This document shows, in pieces, positions 1 to 10,549 of a stretch of 64,000 bases of DNA. Each line of letters begins with the position of its first letter. Position 1 is the first letter of the stretch. Source of the DNA: Euborellia annulipes (taxonomy: Eukaryota; Arthropoda; Insecta; Dermaptera; Anisolabididae). The DNA lies in assembly GCA_023213315.1 (NCBI GenBank), contig JAKCPI010005338.1:1-64000 (forward strand), read 5' to 3'. The notes under the pieces were generated by a model that worked only from the letters and a program-made list of their open reading frames with translations, did not search any database and had not been told where the DNA came from. A program made the translations under genes and the position numbers.

Positions 1-290
1 CAAACTTTATATGCTTAAAGAGGACCTTCCAGAGATTACAGGAAAATTATTTTTCTCCCGAAAATTCTATAACTTTTTGAGTTTAAAAGTTACAATTTCT
101 CCCATAGGAAATGTATGTGGGAACATTTGTGTATTCTTTGCATTTATGTATTCTACGAATGTAAAGAAAATTCAAGTAGCAGGATTAAAATAATGATAAT
201 TTTTTTCACATAATCAAGAAAAGCAGGGTCCGCTTATGGGCCTGAGCTTGCCGGGCGGTTTCGCAAGGCTCAGGACACCGGTGGCTTTTA
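1..290 (-). repeat. FC family repeat, partial
   Basis: This copy matches 43275-43600 and, inverted, 14836-15230, 58395-58780 and 61800-62205. Shared blocks include TATGCTTAAAGAGGACCTTC, CAGGAAAATTATTTT, TTACAATTTCTCCCATAGGA and TTTGCATTTATGTATTC. The GC-rich end near 225-275 corresponds to the CGCCTTCGGCGGGC end of other copies. It is cut by the window edge. No coding capacity is visible. The superfamily is unknown. Confidence 0.7.
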
Positions 291-481
291 ATATATTCTT
301 ATTTTAATTTGGCACGGATTTATATTAATAGAAAACAAATAGGTTTCAAGGGGGGCTTTGGTTATTCTGAATCAAAGGCTGAAAGCAATATTAGAAGATT
401 TTGATAAAACGAAAGAAATGCTTGACTGAATGGCCCAAATAATGTAACAAAGATGAATAGGATGTTTGTTGTTCGACTTAC

Positions 482-692
482 CTGAATCAGAAGTGGTCAC
501 TTCACTGATCATGATCCATCTCGTGGCGAAATACAATTCGCAATTTGACAAATTTGCCAACATGATGATGTAATTTGATGCTGATATTACGTGATGTTTC
601 GAAAATACGATCTTCAATATAGCCGTAGGTGATTGGTTCACCAGCAAAATATTTCCACCCACGCTAAACATGATTTTCGCCTCGCTGAAGAC
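482..692 (-). CDS. Ddr: Discoidin domain receptor, exon D (end of discoidin-like domain; two frameshifts)
   Basis: The exon encodes VFSEAKIMFSVGG, then after a shift YFAGEPITYGYIEDRIFE and RNISIKLHHHVGKFVK, then after a second shift ELYFATRWIMISEVTTSDS. This matches the end of the DDR discoidin-like domain (DDR1: RFLFAGPWLLFSEISFISD). One base is missing near 648-655 and one is extra near 539-543, so about 36 residues sit in another frame while the total length stays compatible with splicing. The acceptor is TTCTACAG and the donor GTAAGT; phase is 0 in, 1 out. The read-through frame is also open, so the shifts give no stop. Sequencing error is the likeliest cause. The next exon (juxtamembrane, transmembrane, kinase) should lie left of position 1. 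Confidence 0.88.
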
Positions 693-849
693 CTGTAGAA
701 GAAATCAAAAGTAAGAATTAAAATGGTGAACTAGAAAATTTTAAAATATTCGACAAATTCTTCGACAATTCATTATGATTAGGTATATTAATATTTCACT
801 TAATTGGGATTGATAAAGATTTTGTGGTTTGTATTATTATTATTATTTA

Positions 850-1062
850 TTATAGGAGTTTTTAATTATAGATTACATTTGTATTAATTATTTATTAAAA
901 ATTCAAGTACTCATTTTGCAGTCATTTTCAAGTACTGTGCGCTTGCTCCGACTCAAGTGAATTAACCTTTAAGGGAACCTCCGTGAAGTTAGAAACATTT
1001 CATATGCAATGAAGTTAGACACCATCATCACAGCAAGTGTTTACATAAAAAGCATGATGAAT
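850..1062 (-). repeat. FB family repeat
   Basis: It shares TGTATTAATTATTTATTAAA, CTGTGCGCTTGCTCCGACTC and the GAAGTTAGACACCATCATCA block with copies at 1849-2415, 30250-30800, 42915-43145, 49607-49802 and 58785-58985. Other copies carry a CGTTTCGACTA motif (GAAACG on the opposite strand) at the matching place, with a core related to the HH hairpins. Non-coding. Confidence 0.75.
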
Positions 1063-1247
1063 TGATTTTAACAAAGATGGTACAAAATATTATTACTAAA
1101 TTATTCCATTAATACTGGGTATAATATAATAATCAAGATTTAATATCTAATCACGAGTTTTCTCATTCAACGCAATTATATAATATAATGAAATAATTTA
1201 GTAATAATATTTTGTATCATCTTATTTTAATCCAACAATTATGCTTT

Positions 1248-1745
1248 TTACTTTCTCTTACCTTTATATATGTTAATATATAGAAAGAGAAAGTATTGGA
1301 TTCATGTCAATTGTCGGAATTTTGATGGATGTTATGAAGCCCTTTGAGTCCAAAAAAAGTAGGTCCCACAAAGTGGTGTGTCTATGAACAAAATATCACC
1401 TTTCCAGGTCCCCTGAATCCAAAAAAGTGGTTTTCACAACATGGTCTATCTGTATGTCTGTGAATAAAAAAAAATCTCAAGAACAAAAAGAGGTTGAAAT
1501 TTTATATTTAAGTTAGGTACCACCCCTGGAAGCTTTTAAACAAAATCAGCCAAAAAGTACTAGAACTTTACTGATGTACTTTTTCAGGATTTTTCGATTT
1601 TCTCAAAATTCGCTCAAACGATATTGATTAAAATAAAAAAATTAACTAGTTTTTAAATGCCCTTTGAAATTATCTTCTCATTTGGCCCTCAAAATTGTTT
1701 GAAGTACACTTTACTCTTGTACTTCATAAGAAAGATAGATTTTTT
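1248..1745 (+). repeat. FA repeat, 3' truncated
   Basis: It starts with the FA left palindrome (TACTTTCTCTTACC...GAGAAAGTATTGGATTCATG) and runs through the GTACTAGTACTTTACTGATG-like block to the CTTCATAAGAAAGATAG block. The terminal hairpin is missing. Confidence 0.85.
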
Positions 1746-1848
1746 TTTAAATTTCATTTAAGGTCTTCTTTTGGCATTGGAAGCCATTTAGACCCCGTCC
1801 CTATTTTATTTAAATAGATTGGTAGCTAATTAATTTACCGCTTTTTTT

Positions 1849-2415
1849 GTAAACACTTGCTGTGATGATGGTGTTTAACTTCAAAGCATACAAAATGCTA
1901 GTAACTTCAAATGAGGGTTCCTTAGAGCAGTGGTTTCCAAACTTTATGTTACAACGCCTCCCTTAAAAATATTTAAACATATGACGCCTCTCTCCCTCCC
2001 TCATTTTGTAAAATAATACAAAATCAAAAGTTTTTAATGTTAAAAAATATAAATTTATATTAAAGTGGAGTCAAAAAAAAAAATCTTAGTCTTATGCAGC
2101 CAAAATTATTGTGACGTTTCGGCCTTCTTCTCCCGGAGGCGGGAATAAATGAAATTTTAATTTTGAATGAAAATTTCATTTATTCTCGCCTTCGGCCCTG
2201 AAAATGTCCTAGAGTAGTGGCCTAAATGTCACAATAAAAGAAATAATTTTAGCTGAATTTGAAAAAATGCTCGCTGTGGCTAATATTCGCGCCTCCCCTT
2301 AGACTACTAGTCCCCGCCTCCCAGTTTGGAAAACGCTGCCTTAGAGGTTAGTTCGTTTGTGTCAGAGCGAACAGTACTTGAAAACGACTACAGAATAAGT
2401 AGCCGAAACGTGGTA
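1849..2415 (+). repeat. FB family repeat interrupted by a hAT MITE
   Basis: The left part (1849-1927) and right part (2339-2415) are the two halves of one FB copy, read from GTAAACACTTGCTGTGATGA to TAAGTAGCCGAAACGTGGTA. The hAT MITE at 1928-2338 splits it inside CCTTAGAG. Confidence 0.8.
1928..2338. mobile_element. Non-autonomous hAT element with 8-bp target duplication
   Basis: The ends are CAGTGGTTTCCAAACTTTAT on the left and, on the reverse strand at the right, CAGCGTTTTCCAAACTGGGA. These are typical hAT inverted termini. CCTTAGAG is duplicated on both sides (1920-1927 and 2339-2346), the 8-bp size expected of hAT. The body has no transposase frame. It contains an inner inverted repeat (about 2102-2185), one arm of which carries a CGTTTCGGCC motif. 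Confidence 0.85.
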
Positions 2416-2419
2416 TTTA

Positions 2420-3287
2420 AAAAAAATATATGTATAATAATGACTAACTTCTCGGTCACGGGGGAGGGGGAGGGGGGGAGGGGGAAGGATACTGTATTAT
2501 TTGTTTGATAATAGACTATAAAAAATAAAGTAAATTGCATATATTAAATTAATTATAATTCGTTTAATTAAGATCATTATAATTGTATTTATTAAAATAC
2601 TATCATTTGATAAATAATAGAATCGTTGCTAACTACATACGTATATAATTTCAATTAATCATTGATTCAAATTTAATTAAATCGAGAGCTTTTAATATTT
2701 TAAATGAAAGAATGAATCAAATGCGAAATTAATTACTATTTACTCGATTTTTTTTTTTTTAGGGAGAAACGCCTAACGGACATCGGTTGCCTGTATTTGA
2801 CCATCTTTTTTTTTTTTTTTGAATAGTATGCCGTTAAAAGTTGCAATTTAATTTTGATTGAAATGAGAAAACGATCCGTTGATGCTTGGGGGGGGATGGG
2901 ATGGTGATATACCGTGTGGGTCATCCCATTTGCGTATTGCGGTCGAAAATTGCCCGGCATACACTCCTTTGGTCCTTTTGTTCGATTAACAATAGAGAGT
3001 AGAGAATTGACGGATCGAACCCCTTCTACAGGTACTTACTTTCTCCTTTTTTTTTTTTTTCTCCCTCTCAGGGATACTAAATATAATATAATAAAAACAC
3101 GAATGAAAAGTTTTTCTTACTTAAACTTGTCACATTTATCTCAGATATCAAAGTAAAGAAAGAAAAAAAATAAAAAGAGTAAAAAGTCAATAAAACCGAT
3201 AATAGAGGTTTTTGATAATGATTTTTTCATTTTCAAAATTGATTTTTACTTTCTTATATACGTATATAGAAAAAATTAAACCTCAAT
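2420..3287. other. Unassigned intron sequence
   Basis: AT-rich sequence with a purine (G-rich) tract near 2459-2486 and several A/T homopolymers. No repeat family copy, gene or RNA could be recognised. Short open frames here are not supported by composition or homology. Confidence 0.4.
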
Positions 3288-3775
3288 TTTTTACTTTCTC
3301 TTGCATATATATATAGAGAGAAGTATTGGATTCATGTCAAAAATTCGATGTCGAGATTTTGAAGTCACCTAAGTCCAAAAAAGTGAGTCCCGCAAAATTG
3401 TCTCTCTGTGTCCATAAAGGAAATGAGCTAGGAGGTTGAAATTTTATATTTAAGTTAGGCACCTCACTGAGAAGTTAAAATATGCATTTAACATAAATCG
3501 GCCAAAGAGTACTAGTACTTTACTGATGTACTTTTTTAGTTTTTTTTTTTTTTCGATTTTCTCAAAATACGTTCTAAAGATTTTGATTAAAATTCATAAA
3601 TCAATTATTTATTAGATGCTCTTTAAAATGTATATTATCGAAATTGTTTGAAGTACACTTTACTCTTGCGCTTCATATAGAAACCATAGTACAAAATATA
3701 ATGTTTTTCAGTTTATAAAATTTACATTTTGTATTATACAAAAATTTGGTGAGACCATCACACCAGATTTTAAAT
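3288..3775 (+). repeat. FA repeat, nearly complete, internally shortened
   Basis: It begins TACTTTCTCTTGCATATATA and includes the ATTGGATTCATGTCAAAAAT, TTTATATTTAAGTTAGGCAC and ACTAGTACTTTACTGATGTA blocks. It ends with a shortened hairpin (AATTTGGTGAGACCATCACACCAGATTTT). Confidence 0.85.
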
Positions 3776-3819
3776 TTATATTATTATTACGTGGCTGTTT
3801 ATTAGATTAATTGTAATAG

Positions 3820-3895
3820 TAGCCCTCGGGGGGGGGGGGGGCAGGAAAAAAAAAAAAAAAAAAGAAGGGGGGGGGGGAAAAAAAAAAAAAAAGTA
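3820..3895. repeat. G- and A-homopolymer stretch
   Basis: Runs of G, A, G and A alternate. This could be a real simple repeat or poor base calling; the run lengths should not be trusted. Confidence 0.6.
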
Positions 3896-4111
3896 AGAGG
3901 ATTGCAGTCAAATAGAAAAGAGCCCTCTATTATTATTAAATAAACTCTTCGGACGTTTCGGCATTTAATTTATAATTTGTAGAAACAGCCAGAGGATTAT
4001 TCAAATTACAAGGATTTGAAAAAAAGAACTAGTTGACGCTTGGGTATTGACATATTGATAAGAAAAACAATTTTTAATAATTTTCTTTTTGCAGGATCTT
4101 GTTTAATAGAC

Positions 4112-4174
4112 TAGACGACTGTAGCGTGCACAACTTTCACAGTTTCGACCTTTTTGAGGTCATCATCAGGCCTA
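4112..4174 (-). ncRNA. Hammerhead-ribozyme-like motif (best copy)
   Basis: Read on the minus strand: TAGGC, CTGATGA, one extra T, GACCT-CAAAA-AGGTC, GAA, ACTGTG...CTACAGT, C, GTCTA. These correspond to stem I 5' strand, the CUGANGA core, stem II, GAA, stem III and the cleavage C followed by the stem I 3' strand. Stem I forms 5 pairs (one G-U), stem II 5, stem III 5-6. The extra nucleotide between the core and stem II is unlike the textbook hammerhead, so catalytic activity is uncertain. Hammerheads are known in Penelope-like retroelements and retrozymes. Confidence 0.6.
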
Positions 4175-4282
4175 TACAAATAACATTCTAAATTAAAATA
4201 CAGTTTCTTTGCTGTTTCTCCCCTTCACCTTTTCTGGGTTGACCTTTTGAGGTATCATTAGGCCTAAAAATGTTAATTTTTG

Positions 4283-4346
4283 TATAGGCCCGATGATGAC
4301 TTCAAAAAGTCGAAACTGTGAACGGTCTGAACGCTACAGTCGTCTA
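4283..4346 (+). ncRNA. Hammerhead-like motif, core-mutated partner
   Basis: This is the inverted partner of the motif at 4112-4174. Stem II is GACTT/AAGTC, a paired change relative to GACCT/AGGTC. Stem III ACTGT/ACAGT and the final C are kept. The core reads CCGATGA instead of CTGATGA; the changed base is U4 of the hammerhead core, so this copy is probably inactive. Confidence 0.55.
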
Positions 4347-4477
4347 GCTATTAAATAAGATCCTGCACAAAGAAAAATAAATAAAAATTGTTTTTCTTCC
4401 CAAGGATGATTGTTGCATAAACAATTTAGGGAATAGCTGAGATGTTATATTAATAAGAGGAATTATAAAATGACAAT

Positions 4478-4640
4478 TGCAGCTGAGGTTATTTCTTTAT
4501 TTGGTTAATTCACTATATCTGACGTTTTCTGTTCCGTGTTTGAACCGTGTTTGAGCTCTGAAGATGGTTCAAACACGGAACCGAAACGTCAGCTGTGTGA
4601 TTTAACCAAATAAAGAAATAACCCCTTCAGGCTGCATTTC
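4478..4640. mobile_element. HH palindromic element 2
   Basis: The arms share GGTTATTTCTTTATTTGGTT and its complement. On the plus strand 4553-4598 reads CTGAAGA, T, GGTTC-AAACAC-GGAACC, GAAACGTC, with AGCT on both sides as a possible short stem I. The left arm lacks the CTGAAGA part. Confidence 0.6.
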
Positions 4641-4755
4641 TCCATTGGTTTTATTCCCTCTCTATTAAAAAATTAAAGTTTTTCTTATTAACGTGTCAAT
4701 ATCAACCGTCAACCAGTACAGGTAAAAACTTTTTTTTTCTAATCCTTGTAATTTA

Positions 4756-6200
4756 AATTTTAAGTTTTCATTATTTACCTAATTTTTTTAGATTTTTTGA
4801 AAATAATTTATAAATGCCTTAATAGTAAACTTTCTCTGAATAAATAAGTAAAAACGGAGAAATAAATTTTAAATAGTAGATACTGTATATCTACATAGTG
4901 AATTTTCTTTTTTGTTACATTCTGGTAGAGAATTGCCGATTAAACCAAGTTTTACATTCAAAGTGTGATCTTGGATTAAAACTTGAACAAAAAGAAAAAA
5001 AAAAACACAAAGCAAGCGTGAGAATTACTCTCTTTATCAACCCCCCCTCTCTCTTTTTCTTTCTATCTGAAGCTCCAGCAAACTTCAATGATTCAGCCGG
5101 ATTTCCATTTATGGTTAAAATATTGATAAAAGTTAACTCAAACACCCTTTTTTTTGCTTGTAACTTTATTATATTTCGTAAATTTATACGTGAGTTTGCA
5201 AGTGACATGGGGGAAAGGGGGGGGGGGGTGGACGATTTCCGGCGATTGATACCACGAATAAGCCGCTACGTTTATTGCCTATATTAGCAATATCTTTCGC
5301 TCCATTAGTTTTCTTGTATACGGACATTTATACTTGTCAAAACTAATACGTTGAAACACGCACAAGAAATCCTGCCCCCGGATATATCTTTTAGAAAAAT
5401 TATTGTTTACTCGGATTTAACGCATCTACAAGATTCAATAAATTAATTTCCATGCATAGAAGTTGGGGTGAAAGGGAGAGCAAATTACTAGATATAATCA
5501 AATCGGCTATTCCCTTTGTCCCATAATAATGGCTTTAATTTTGATTAAACTCGGACTAAACTTCTTGAAACATATGGAAAGTGGCACGGTTCAGTTGTAG
5601 AAAGAATTCTACACCAAACAGAATGGTTATTATTAAGTTTATAACTTGATTTATATTATAGAAAGGGGTGAGGGGTCAAAACTCCTCCCCCACCCCCCCT
5701 TGAGTCCCAATGGAGAGCTGTCAGAGGCGTAATTGGAAATCATTGATGTAAAAAGAAAATTGCGAGATGTTTTTTTTTTTTTTTTGATGTTTGGACTCTC
5801 TACGAAAAGAGAAACCAAGTCGAGTGAATTATTAAAAAACGAGTTGGAGCAATTTAATAAAAAAAAAAAAAAAAAAAAATTTAAAGCTTTTGAAAATATT
5901 ATAAAAAAAAATCAAGTCAAACAAAAAAAATTTTTAATTTTCACGTATAAATTAAGTTATCAAAAAAATATCTACCTTTGATCTTAATAACAATACAAGA
6001 ATAAATATTTAAGAAGTAATGATAAGAAACTCAAGAATGTTGTGTGGAGTACTCAATCACGTCTCTATTTTTAATCAACAGCTAAAGAAAACAAAAAAAG
6101 AGTTGATTTTTGAGGTATAAATGTGTTGAGTCTAGTCTCTTCGAGGTTTTCACGCTCACGTATAACATAACACAAAGTTTGACTGACCCCTCTGACCAAC
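4756..6200. other. Unassigned intron sequence
   Basis: AT-rich with long A and T runs (for example 5768-5785 and 5860-5878), a C-rich tract at 5041-5046 and G runs near 5217-5228. I see no family member, RNA or supported coding exon here. Confidence 0.4.
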
Positions 6201-6209
6201 GTAGTAGCG

Positions 6210-6690
6210 TAAAATAGCAGAGTGGTTAAAAAAAAAAAAACTTTTTTAGATTTTGACCAGGGCACTGGTCTAAAATGGTTAAAACCGTCCAAAATTGGTT
6301 TTAACCACAGAATTAATTTAAATTGTATTGGATAGCATACCAATCAATTTGAATAAATAGGGACGGGGTCTCAAAGGCCTACCGAAAAAGGTCTTAAATT
6401 AAATTAAAAAATACAAAAAATCCGGTGTGACAAACACAGAACACAACTTTAATAGAAAGAGAAAAACTTTTAATTGAAACTATTGGTCCGAAATTCCTGT
6501 AAATATAAAATTTAGTTATTTTTAAGCTCAGTTTTTTATATCTTCCATTTCTGTACGATTTATGTTTTATGAAATTATGTAATTTTCCCGAAATATAAGC
6601 ATTTATTTCAATAAAAACCACTGGTCAAAATTGGATTAAAACAGGTTTTAACCACTATGGTTTTAACCAAACCACCTTGTAAAAGGTTCC
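6210..6690. mobile_element. Probable MITE with GGTTTTAACCA-type inverted ends
   Basis: The left side carries AGAGTGGTTAAAA, ACCAGGGCACTGGTCTAAAA and GGTTTTAACCAC. The right side carries the complementary arrangement CCACTGGTCAAAATTGG, GTTTTAACCACTATGG and TTTTAACCAAACCACC. A half FA hairpin (about 6413-6455) lies inside. Target duplications were not found. The superfamily is unclear. Confidence 0.5.
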
Positions 6691-7050
6691 AGGTCAAAAT
6701 GAGAATACACATTCTAAAGAGCATCTAAAAAATAATTAATTTATGAATTTTAATCAAAATCGTTAAAGCGAATTTTAAGAAAATCGAAAAAAACACATTA
6801 GTAGAGTACTAGTACTCTTTGGCCGATTTCGTTTAAAAAGTTTATTTTCACGCCCTAGGTGGGTGTCTAACTTAAATATAAAATGTCAACCTCATAGCTC
6901 TTTTCGTTCTTGAGATATTTTGTTCATAGACGGACAGACTATTTTTTGGACTCAAGGGACCTCAAAACGTGTATAACCATCAAAATCTCGACATCACTTT
7001 TTTTTCCATGAATTCAATACTTTTTCTCTCTATAAAAAAAAGTACAAATT
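6690..7050 (-). repeat. FA repeat, 3' truncated
   Basis: It runs from AAAATGAGAATACACATTCT through GTACTAGTACTCTTTGGCCG to AATACTTTTTCTCTCTATA. The hairpin end is absent, and the left palindrome is shortened. Confidence 0.85.
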
Positions 7051-7094
7051 TTATCCACTAATTAAATTTTCATATAAACATCTCTCACTTTCAT

Positions 7095-7330
7095 AAGAAA
7101 AGAATAGTTGGTACTAGTACTCTTTGGCAGAATTTTGTTCAAAGGCTTTGGATTACGTCCCATGTATTTAATTATAAAATTTCAATCCCATAGCTCTTTT
7201 CGTTTTGGAGATATTTTGTTCAAAGATAGGCAATTTTGTGGGACCTACTTTTTTGGACTCAAAACATCCAACAAAATCTCGACATCAAATTTTTGACATG
7301 AATCCAATACTTTCTCTCTCTAACATACTT
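7095..7330 (-). repeat. FA repeat, left part only
   Basis: It covers GGTACTAGTACTCTTTGGCA to GACATGAATCCAATACTTTC, lying directly after another FA copy in the same orientation. Confidence 0.85.
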
Positions 7331-7339
7331 AAAAGTCAA

Positions 7340-8244
7340 AATTATTATTATTCACAATGGATGTAAGAAATCTAATATTTTTAAATAAAAAATGGCGGAT
7401 CGAGGAATTGAATTGACGGCCATTAAATACACAAAATAAAAGTGATCCCTGGGCCTGGTTTTTAAGGAGTAAAATAAAAGGAACAACGAGCTGGAATATT
7501 CAATCAAGCGAGAGAAAGAGAGAAGCGATGCTCCTGTTGATCTTGTCACACAGTCTCTGGGAACATTTTCGCCCAAGGGACCCCGGGAATGGGTACTTGG
7601 GTATTCCGTGCGAGTTCCGACCCTGAAGGGCCCCAGTGCATGCTTGATGGAGCTAAGGTGGGTGGGCCGCCCTTGAATTAAAACCACCCCCTTAAAAATA
7701 TATAGAGATAGAGAGTTTTAAAGAGTCCCATTCCGATGCTAGTGACGAAATTCCGGTGCCAATTCTATTATTCGGCTTATGATAAAAATGAAATAGCATA
7801 AATTACAAAAAAAAATACTTGATTAATAAAAAATAATAAATTTCTTTAAAGAAAACTTTTGATTTTATTTTTATAACAACAAAAGTTTCGAGAACTAATT
7901 CTGTTACCGTCATCAGGTTCATAATTTGACAGTTAGGAATTAACTGGAAACTTTACAAAATGTCTTTTCTTTGAGTTTTGTTAGAATTACTTTACAATTT
8001 ACTACGTTTAAACAGTGACTTGAAAATTACTTTTAAACTAATAAGGATTGAGTTGCATTATTAAATATGTTCACTCAGTCCCGCTTAAAAAAACATAAAA
8101 AATTATTTTATGGGCTGGTAAAGTTAAAAAATTTTTTTTTTTTCACGTTTATTTATTAATTAATAATACTAGAATTAATCTTTTTTGACTAGTTCATAAA
8201 TTAAATAGTACCTCGGTAAAGAATTAAGGTAAAAGTCTATAGTT
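7340..8244. other. Intron sequence with one HH-like motif
   Basis: Mostly unassigned AT-rich DNA. The block 7540-7680 is locally GC-richer, with no recognised gene in any frame. At 7864-7915 (minus) the sequence reads CTGATGA, C, GGTAAC...GTT, CTC, GAAAC, a degenerate hammerhead-like core. Confidence 0.4.
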
Positions 8245-8400
8245 AAACAATCTGGTGTGACTGTTCGCACAGCACACAAATTCAATAATTGAAAGTTGTG
8301 TTCTCTGTTTGTCACACCAGATTTTTTTGTGTAGACATATATTAAGTTTAGAATTCAAAATGTAAAATTTAAACGTAGCAAAATATTTATATTTTATGCT
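8245..8400 (-). repeat. FA terminal hairpin and adjoining sequence
   Basis: The hairpin arms are AATCTGGTGTGACTGTTCGC and its partner ending TTGTCACACCAGATTT. After it comes the TGTAGACATATATTAAGTTT block, as in longer FA copies. The rest of the copy is missing. Confidence 0.85.
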
Positions 8401-8429
8401 TTTATCACCATTTTTTCCACATCTTTCCT

Positions 8430-8600
8430 ATTAGGGGTCGTCCACATATTACGTCATGCCTTTTTTTGACGATATTCTAGTCCACCGGGGGGGGGGCCAC
8501 CAGTCACAGTTAGTCATATACAAACAAACCCCTGTACAAATAATACGTCACATCATAGAACTACCCCCCCCCCCTATAATACCGAATCTCATTCGAGGTG
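8430..8600. mobile_element. Possible MITE with GGGTCGTCCACATATTACG end
   Basis: A TAGGGGTCGTCCACATATTA start resembles a motif seen in many animal MITEs. G- and C-runs near 8487 and 8566 may be its inner parts. The right end is not clear. Confidence 0.3.
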
Positions 8601-8679
8601 TTTTTTTTTTTTAGTATTAAGAGTCTCATCTTTTCAAACTCAGGGTTCGTTTTATATGAATTGTGATGTTAGAGAAACC

Positions 8680-9085
8680 CCCAAAATAATTGATTTATGA
8701 ATTTTAATCAAAATCGTTGGAGGGAATTTTGGAAAAAAAAAAAAGTACATCAGTAAATTACTAGTACTTTTTAGCCGATTTTGTTCAAAAGCTTGGTGTT
8801 ATGTCCCAGAGGAGTACCTAACTTAAATATTAAATTTCAACCTCCTATCTCTTTTATTTTTTGAGATATTTAATTCAGGAACAGTACATTTTGCGGGACC
8901 TAATTTTTTGGACTTAGGGGACCTCAAAAAATGTATTTACATCAAAATTTCGACATTCTTCAGATATTTTGTTGACAAACAGACCAAGTTATGGGACCCA
9001 CTTTTTTGGACTCAAGAAATTCAAAACATATTTCCATCAAAATCTCAAATTTTTTCATGCATCCAATACTTTCTCTAGGACGATA
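8680..9085 (-). repeat. FA repeat, left two thirds
   Basis: It runs from ATAATTGATTTATGAATTTT to CATGCATCCAATACTTTCTC. A partial duplication of the TTTGGACTCAAG...CAAAACAT segment (8907-9060) lies inside. Confidence 0.85.
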
Positions 9086-9205
9086 AGAAGAAGAAAATCA
9101 GCTTGTTTTTTTCTCTCTCGCCACTTCAATTTATTTGCAAATATTTCGGTTTCTATATAATTGAAGTGGTAAGAGAGAAAAAAAGCTGGTTTTCTTTCTT
9201 TATCT
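9086..9205. mobile_element. Foldback element
   Basis: Inverted arms of about 40 bases: AGAAAATCAGCTTGTTTTTT, TCTCTC, CCACTTCAATT on the left and AATTGAAGTGG, AAGAGAGAAAAAAAGCTGGT on the right. It separates two FA fragments, so it may have inserted into one copy. Confidence 0.55.
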
Positions 9206-9232
9206 ACGAATCCCAGCTATCTATACACATTT

Positions 9233-9287
9233 ACTGAATCCAATACTTTCTCTTTATATACATATATATGTAAGAGCAAGTAAAAAT
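9233..9287 (-). repeat. FA left-end fragment
   Basis: It reads TGAATCCAATACTTTCTCTT, TATATACATATATATG and AAGAGCAAGTAAAA: the left palindrome in reverse. Confidence 0.8.
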
Positions 9288-9289
9288 GG

Positions 9290-10260
9290 ACACGAGCTCA
9301 ATTGGAAACTTTGTTTCTGATTGCCCTAGTTCATTTGTAACTAGTTCTGCCCTTGTCTCTTTGAATAGCTCCCCACCCCCTTCTATCTTCTTTGTGAATC
9401 CATTCACAGCATTAAATTTAATAGAAACATGGATTTGTCATTCAAAAAAAAAAAAAAAAAAAGATTAAAATTTTTTAAAGGGTACTAGAGAGTGTTATTA
9501 GATCAAGACGATGAATAGTATTAATTGTGATTCATTGTCTCCTTTGAGTGGGCACCGGCCAACTGCAGACGAAGCGATATCACATCTGCGATAAGAGGAG
9601 AGTTCTTACTCTTTGAGAATCGAACCCCCCTCCCCCCCTCTAACCAGCCTCGCGATTATAATTAGTTTATCCTGCGCCAATTAGGATGCTGCCAGGGCAT
9701 GCTTTATCTGCCCCCAGGCGGCCCTCATTTTTGCCCTTCTCGTCTTCATTTGCAATCCAAGTAGCCCCCGAGGGCCGGGCCACTCCACCCAACCAACCAG
9801 CCAGCCAACCCTTGCCTTTTTTTTTTTCAACACGCAATATGGATGAGATTAAAGTAGTAGCGTTTTTTTTACCTATTTTTAATTAAATTTATCGCTGAAA
9901 TTAACACGATTTTAACCTCGCCTCCATTCTAAATATGCAGTATACTTTCTTTTATTATTGTTTTATATCTAGTTATGTTTGTTTTTTTTCTAATTAAATA
10001 AATTCATGCGAGTTTTGTATTTATATACATAATTTATTAAATAAATGGAATTTTTTATTCTAAAACCAAACCTATATTCTTTTAGATAATTCTTCAAAAA
10101 GAAATTTATATTCCAAGGTTTTTGGGATGCTTTAATTTTAATAAACTCCTAACACCAATATCTAAAGTTTACATATAGCAGGTGAGGTAGATGAAGAATA
10201 CTATGAGAGTAGATCTAAAGTATACTTTAAATAATTTGAAGAGTAAATTTTAAAAAGTTT
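9290..10260. other. Unassigned intron sequence
   Basis: Locally less AT-rich at 9540-9830. Short open frames here show no recognisable family. A-runs at 9445-9463 look like simple-sequence noise. Confidence 0.4.
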
Positions 10261-10264
10261 ATTT

Positions 10265-10460
10265 AAATTGACAAAAGAGAGAAATAAGAAAGAAATAATT
10301 TAATTGTTTTGTTAAAATTTTTTAATATTTGACTAAAATAAAAGCGTGGGGCGCTTCGAAGTGATTCCGAGGCTCGCGCCCCCGTTTTATTTTAAGTCAT
10401 AAATATTAAAAAATTTTAACAAGAACAATTAAATTATTTCTTTCTTATTTCTCTTTTTAG
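10265..10460. mobile_element. Long perfect-type foldback element
   Basis: Arms of about 75 bases face each other: GAAATAAGAAAGAAATAATT, AATTGTT, TTAAAATTTTTTAATATTTG, ACTAAAATAAAA and their complements. A GC-rich loop surrounds CGCTTCGAAGTG at 10350. No target duplication was identified. Confidence 0.65.
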
Positions 10461-10549
10461 CTCAATTTAAATAAAAGCATTTTTTAAAAATCTTTTTTTA
10501 TTTTATTTTTATTTTAAGCTTTTTAGTCTTTTAGTCTTATCAAAAATCA

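Larger units (their letters stand above)
4060..4399. mobile_element. HH palindromic element 1
   Basis: Inverted arms run from AAGAAAAACAATTTTT and GCAGGATCTTGTTTAATAGA on the left to their complements on the right. Each arm ends inward with a hammerhead-like motif (4112-4174 minus, 4283-4346 plus). A third, degenerate copy of the motif lies at 4236-4265 (minus). Confidence 0.7.
4003..4755. mobile_element. Outer inverted-repeat element containing two further palindromes
   Basis: The arms 4003-4076 and 4676-4755 are inverted copies, sharing ATTACAAGGATT, GTTGAC and GATAAGAAAAAC-type blocks. Inside sit the HH element (4060-4399) and a second palindrome (4478-4640). The nesting suggests successive insertion of foldback elements. 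No coding region is present. Confidence 0.6.
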
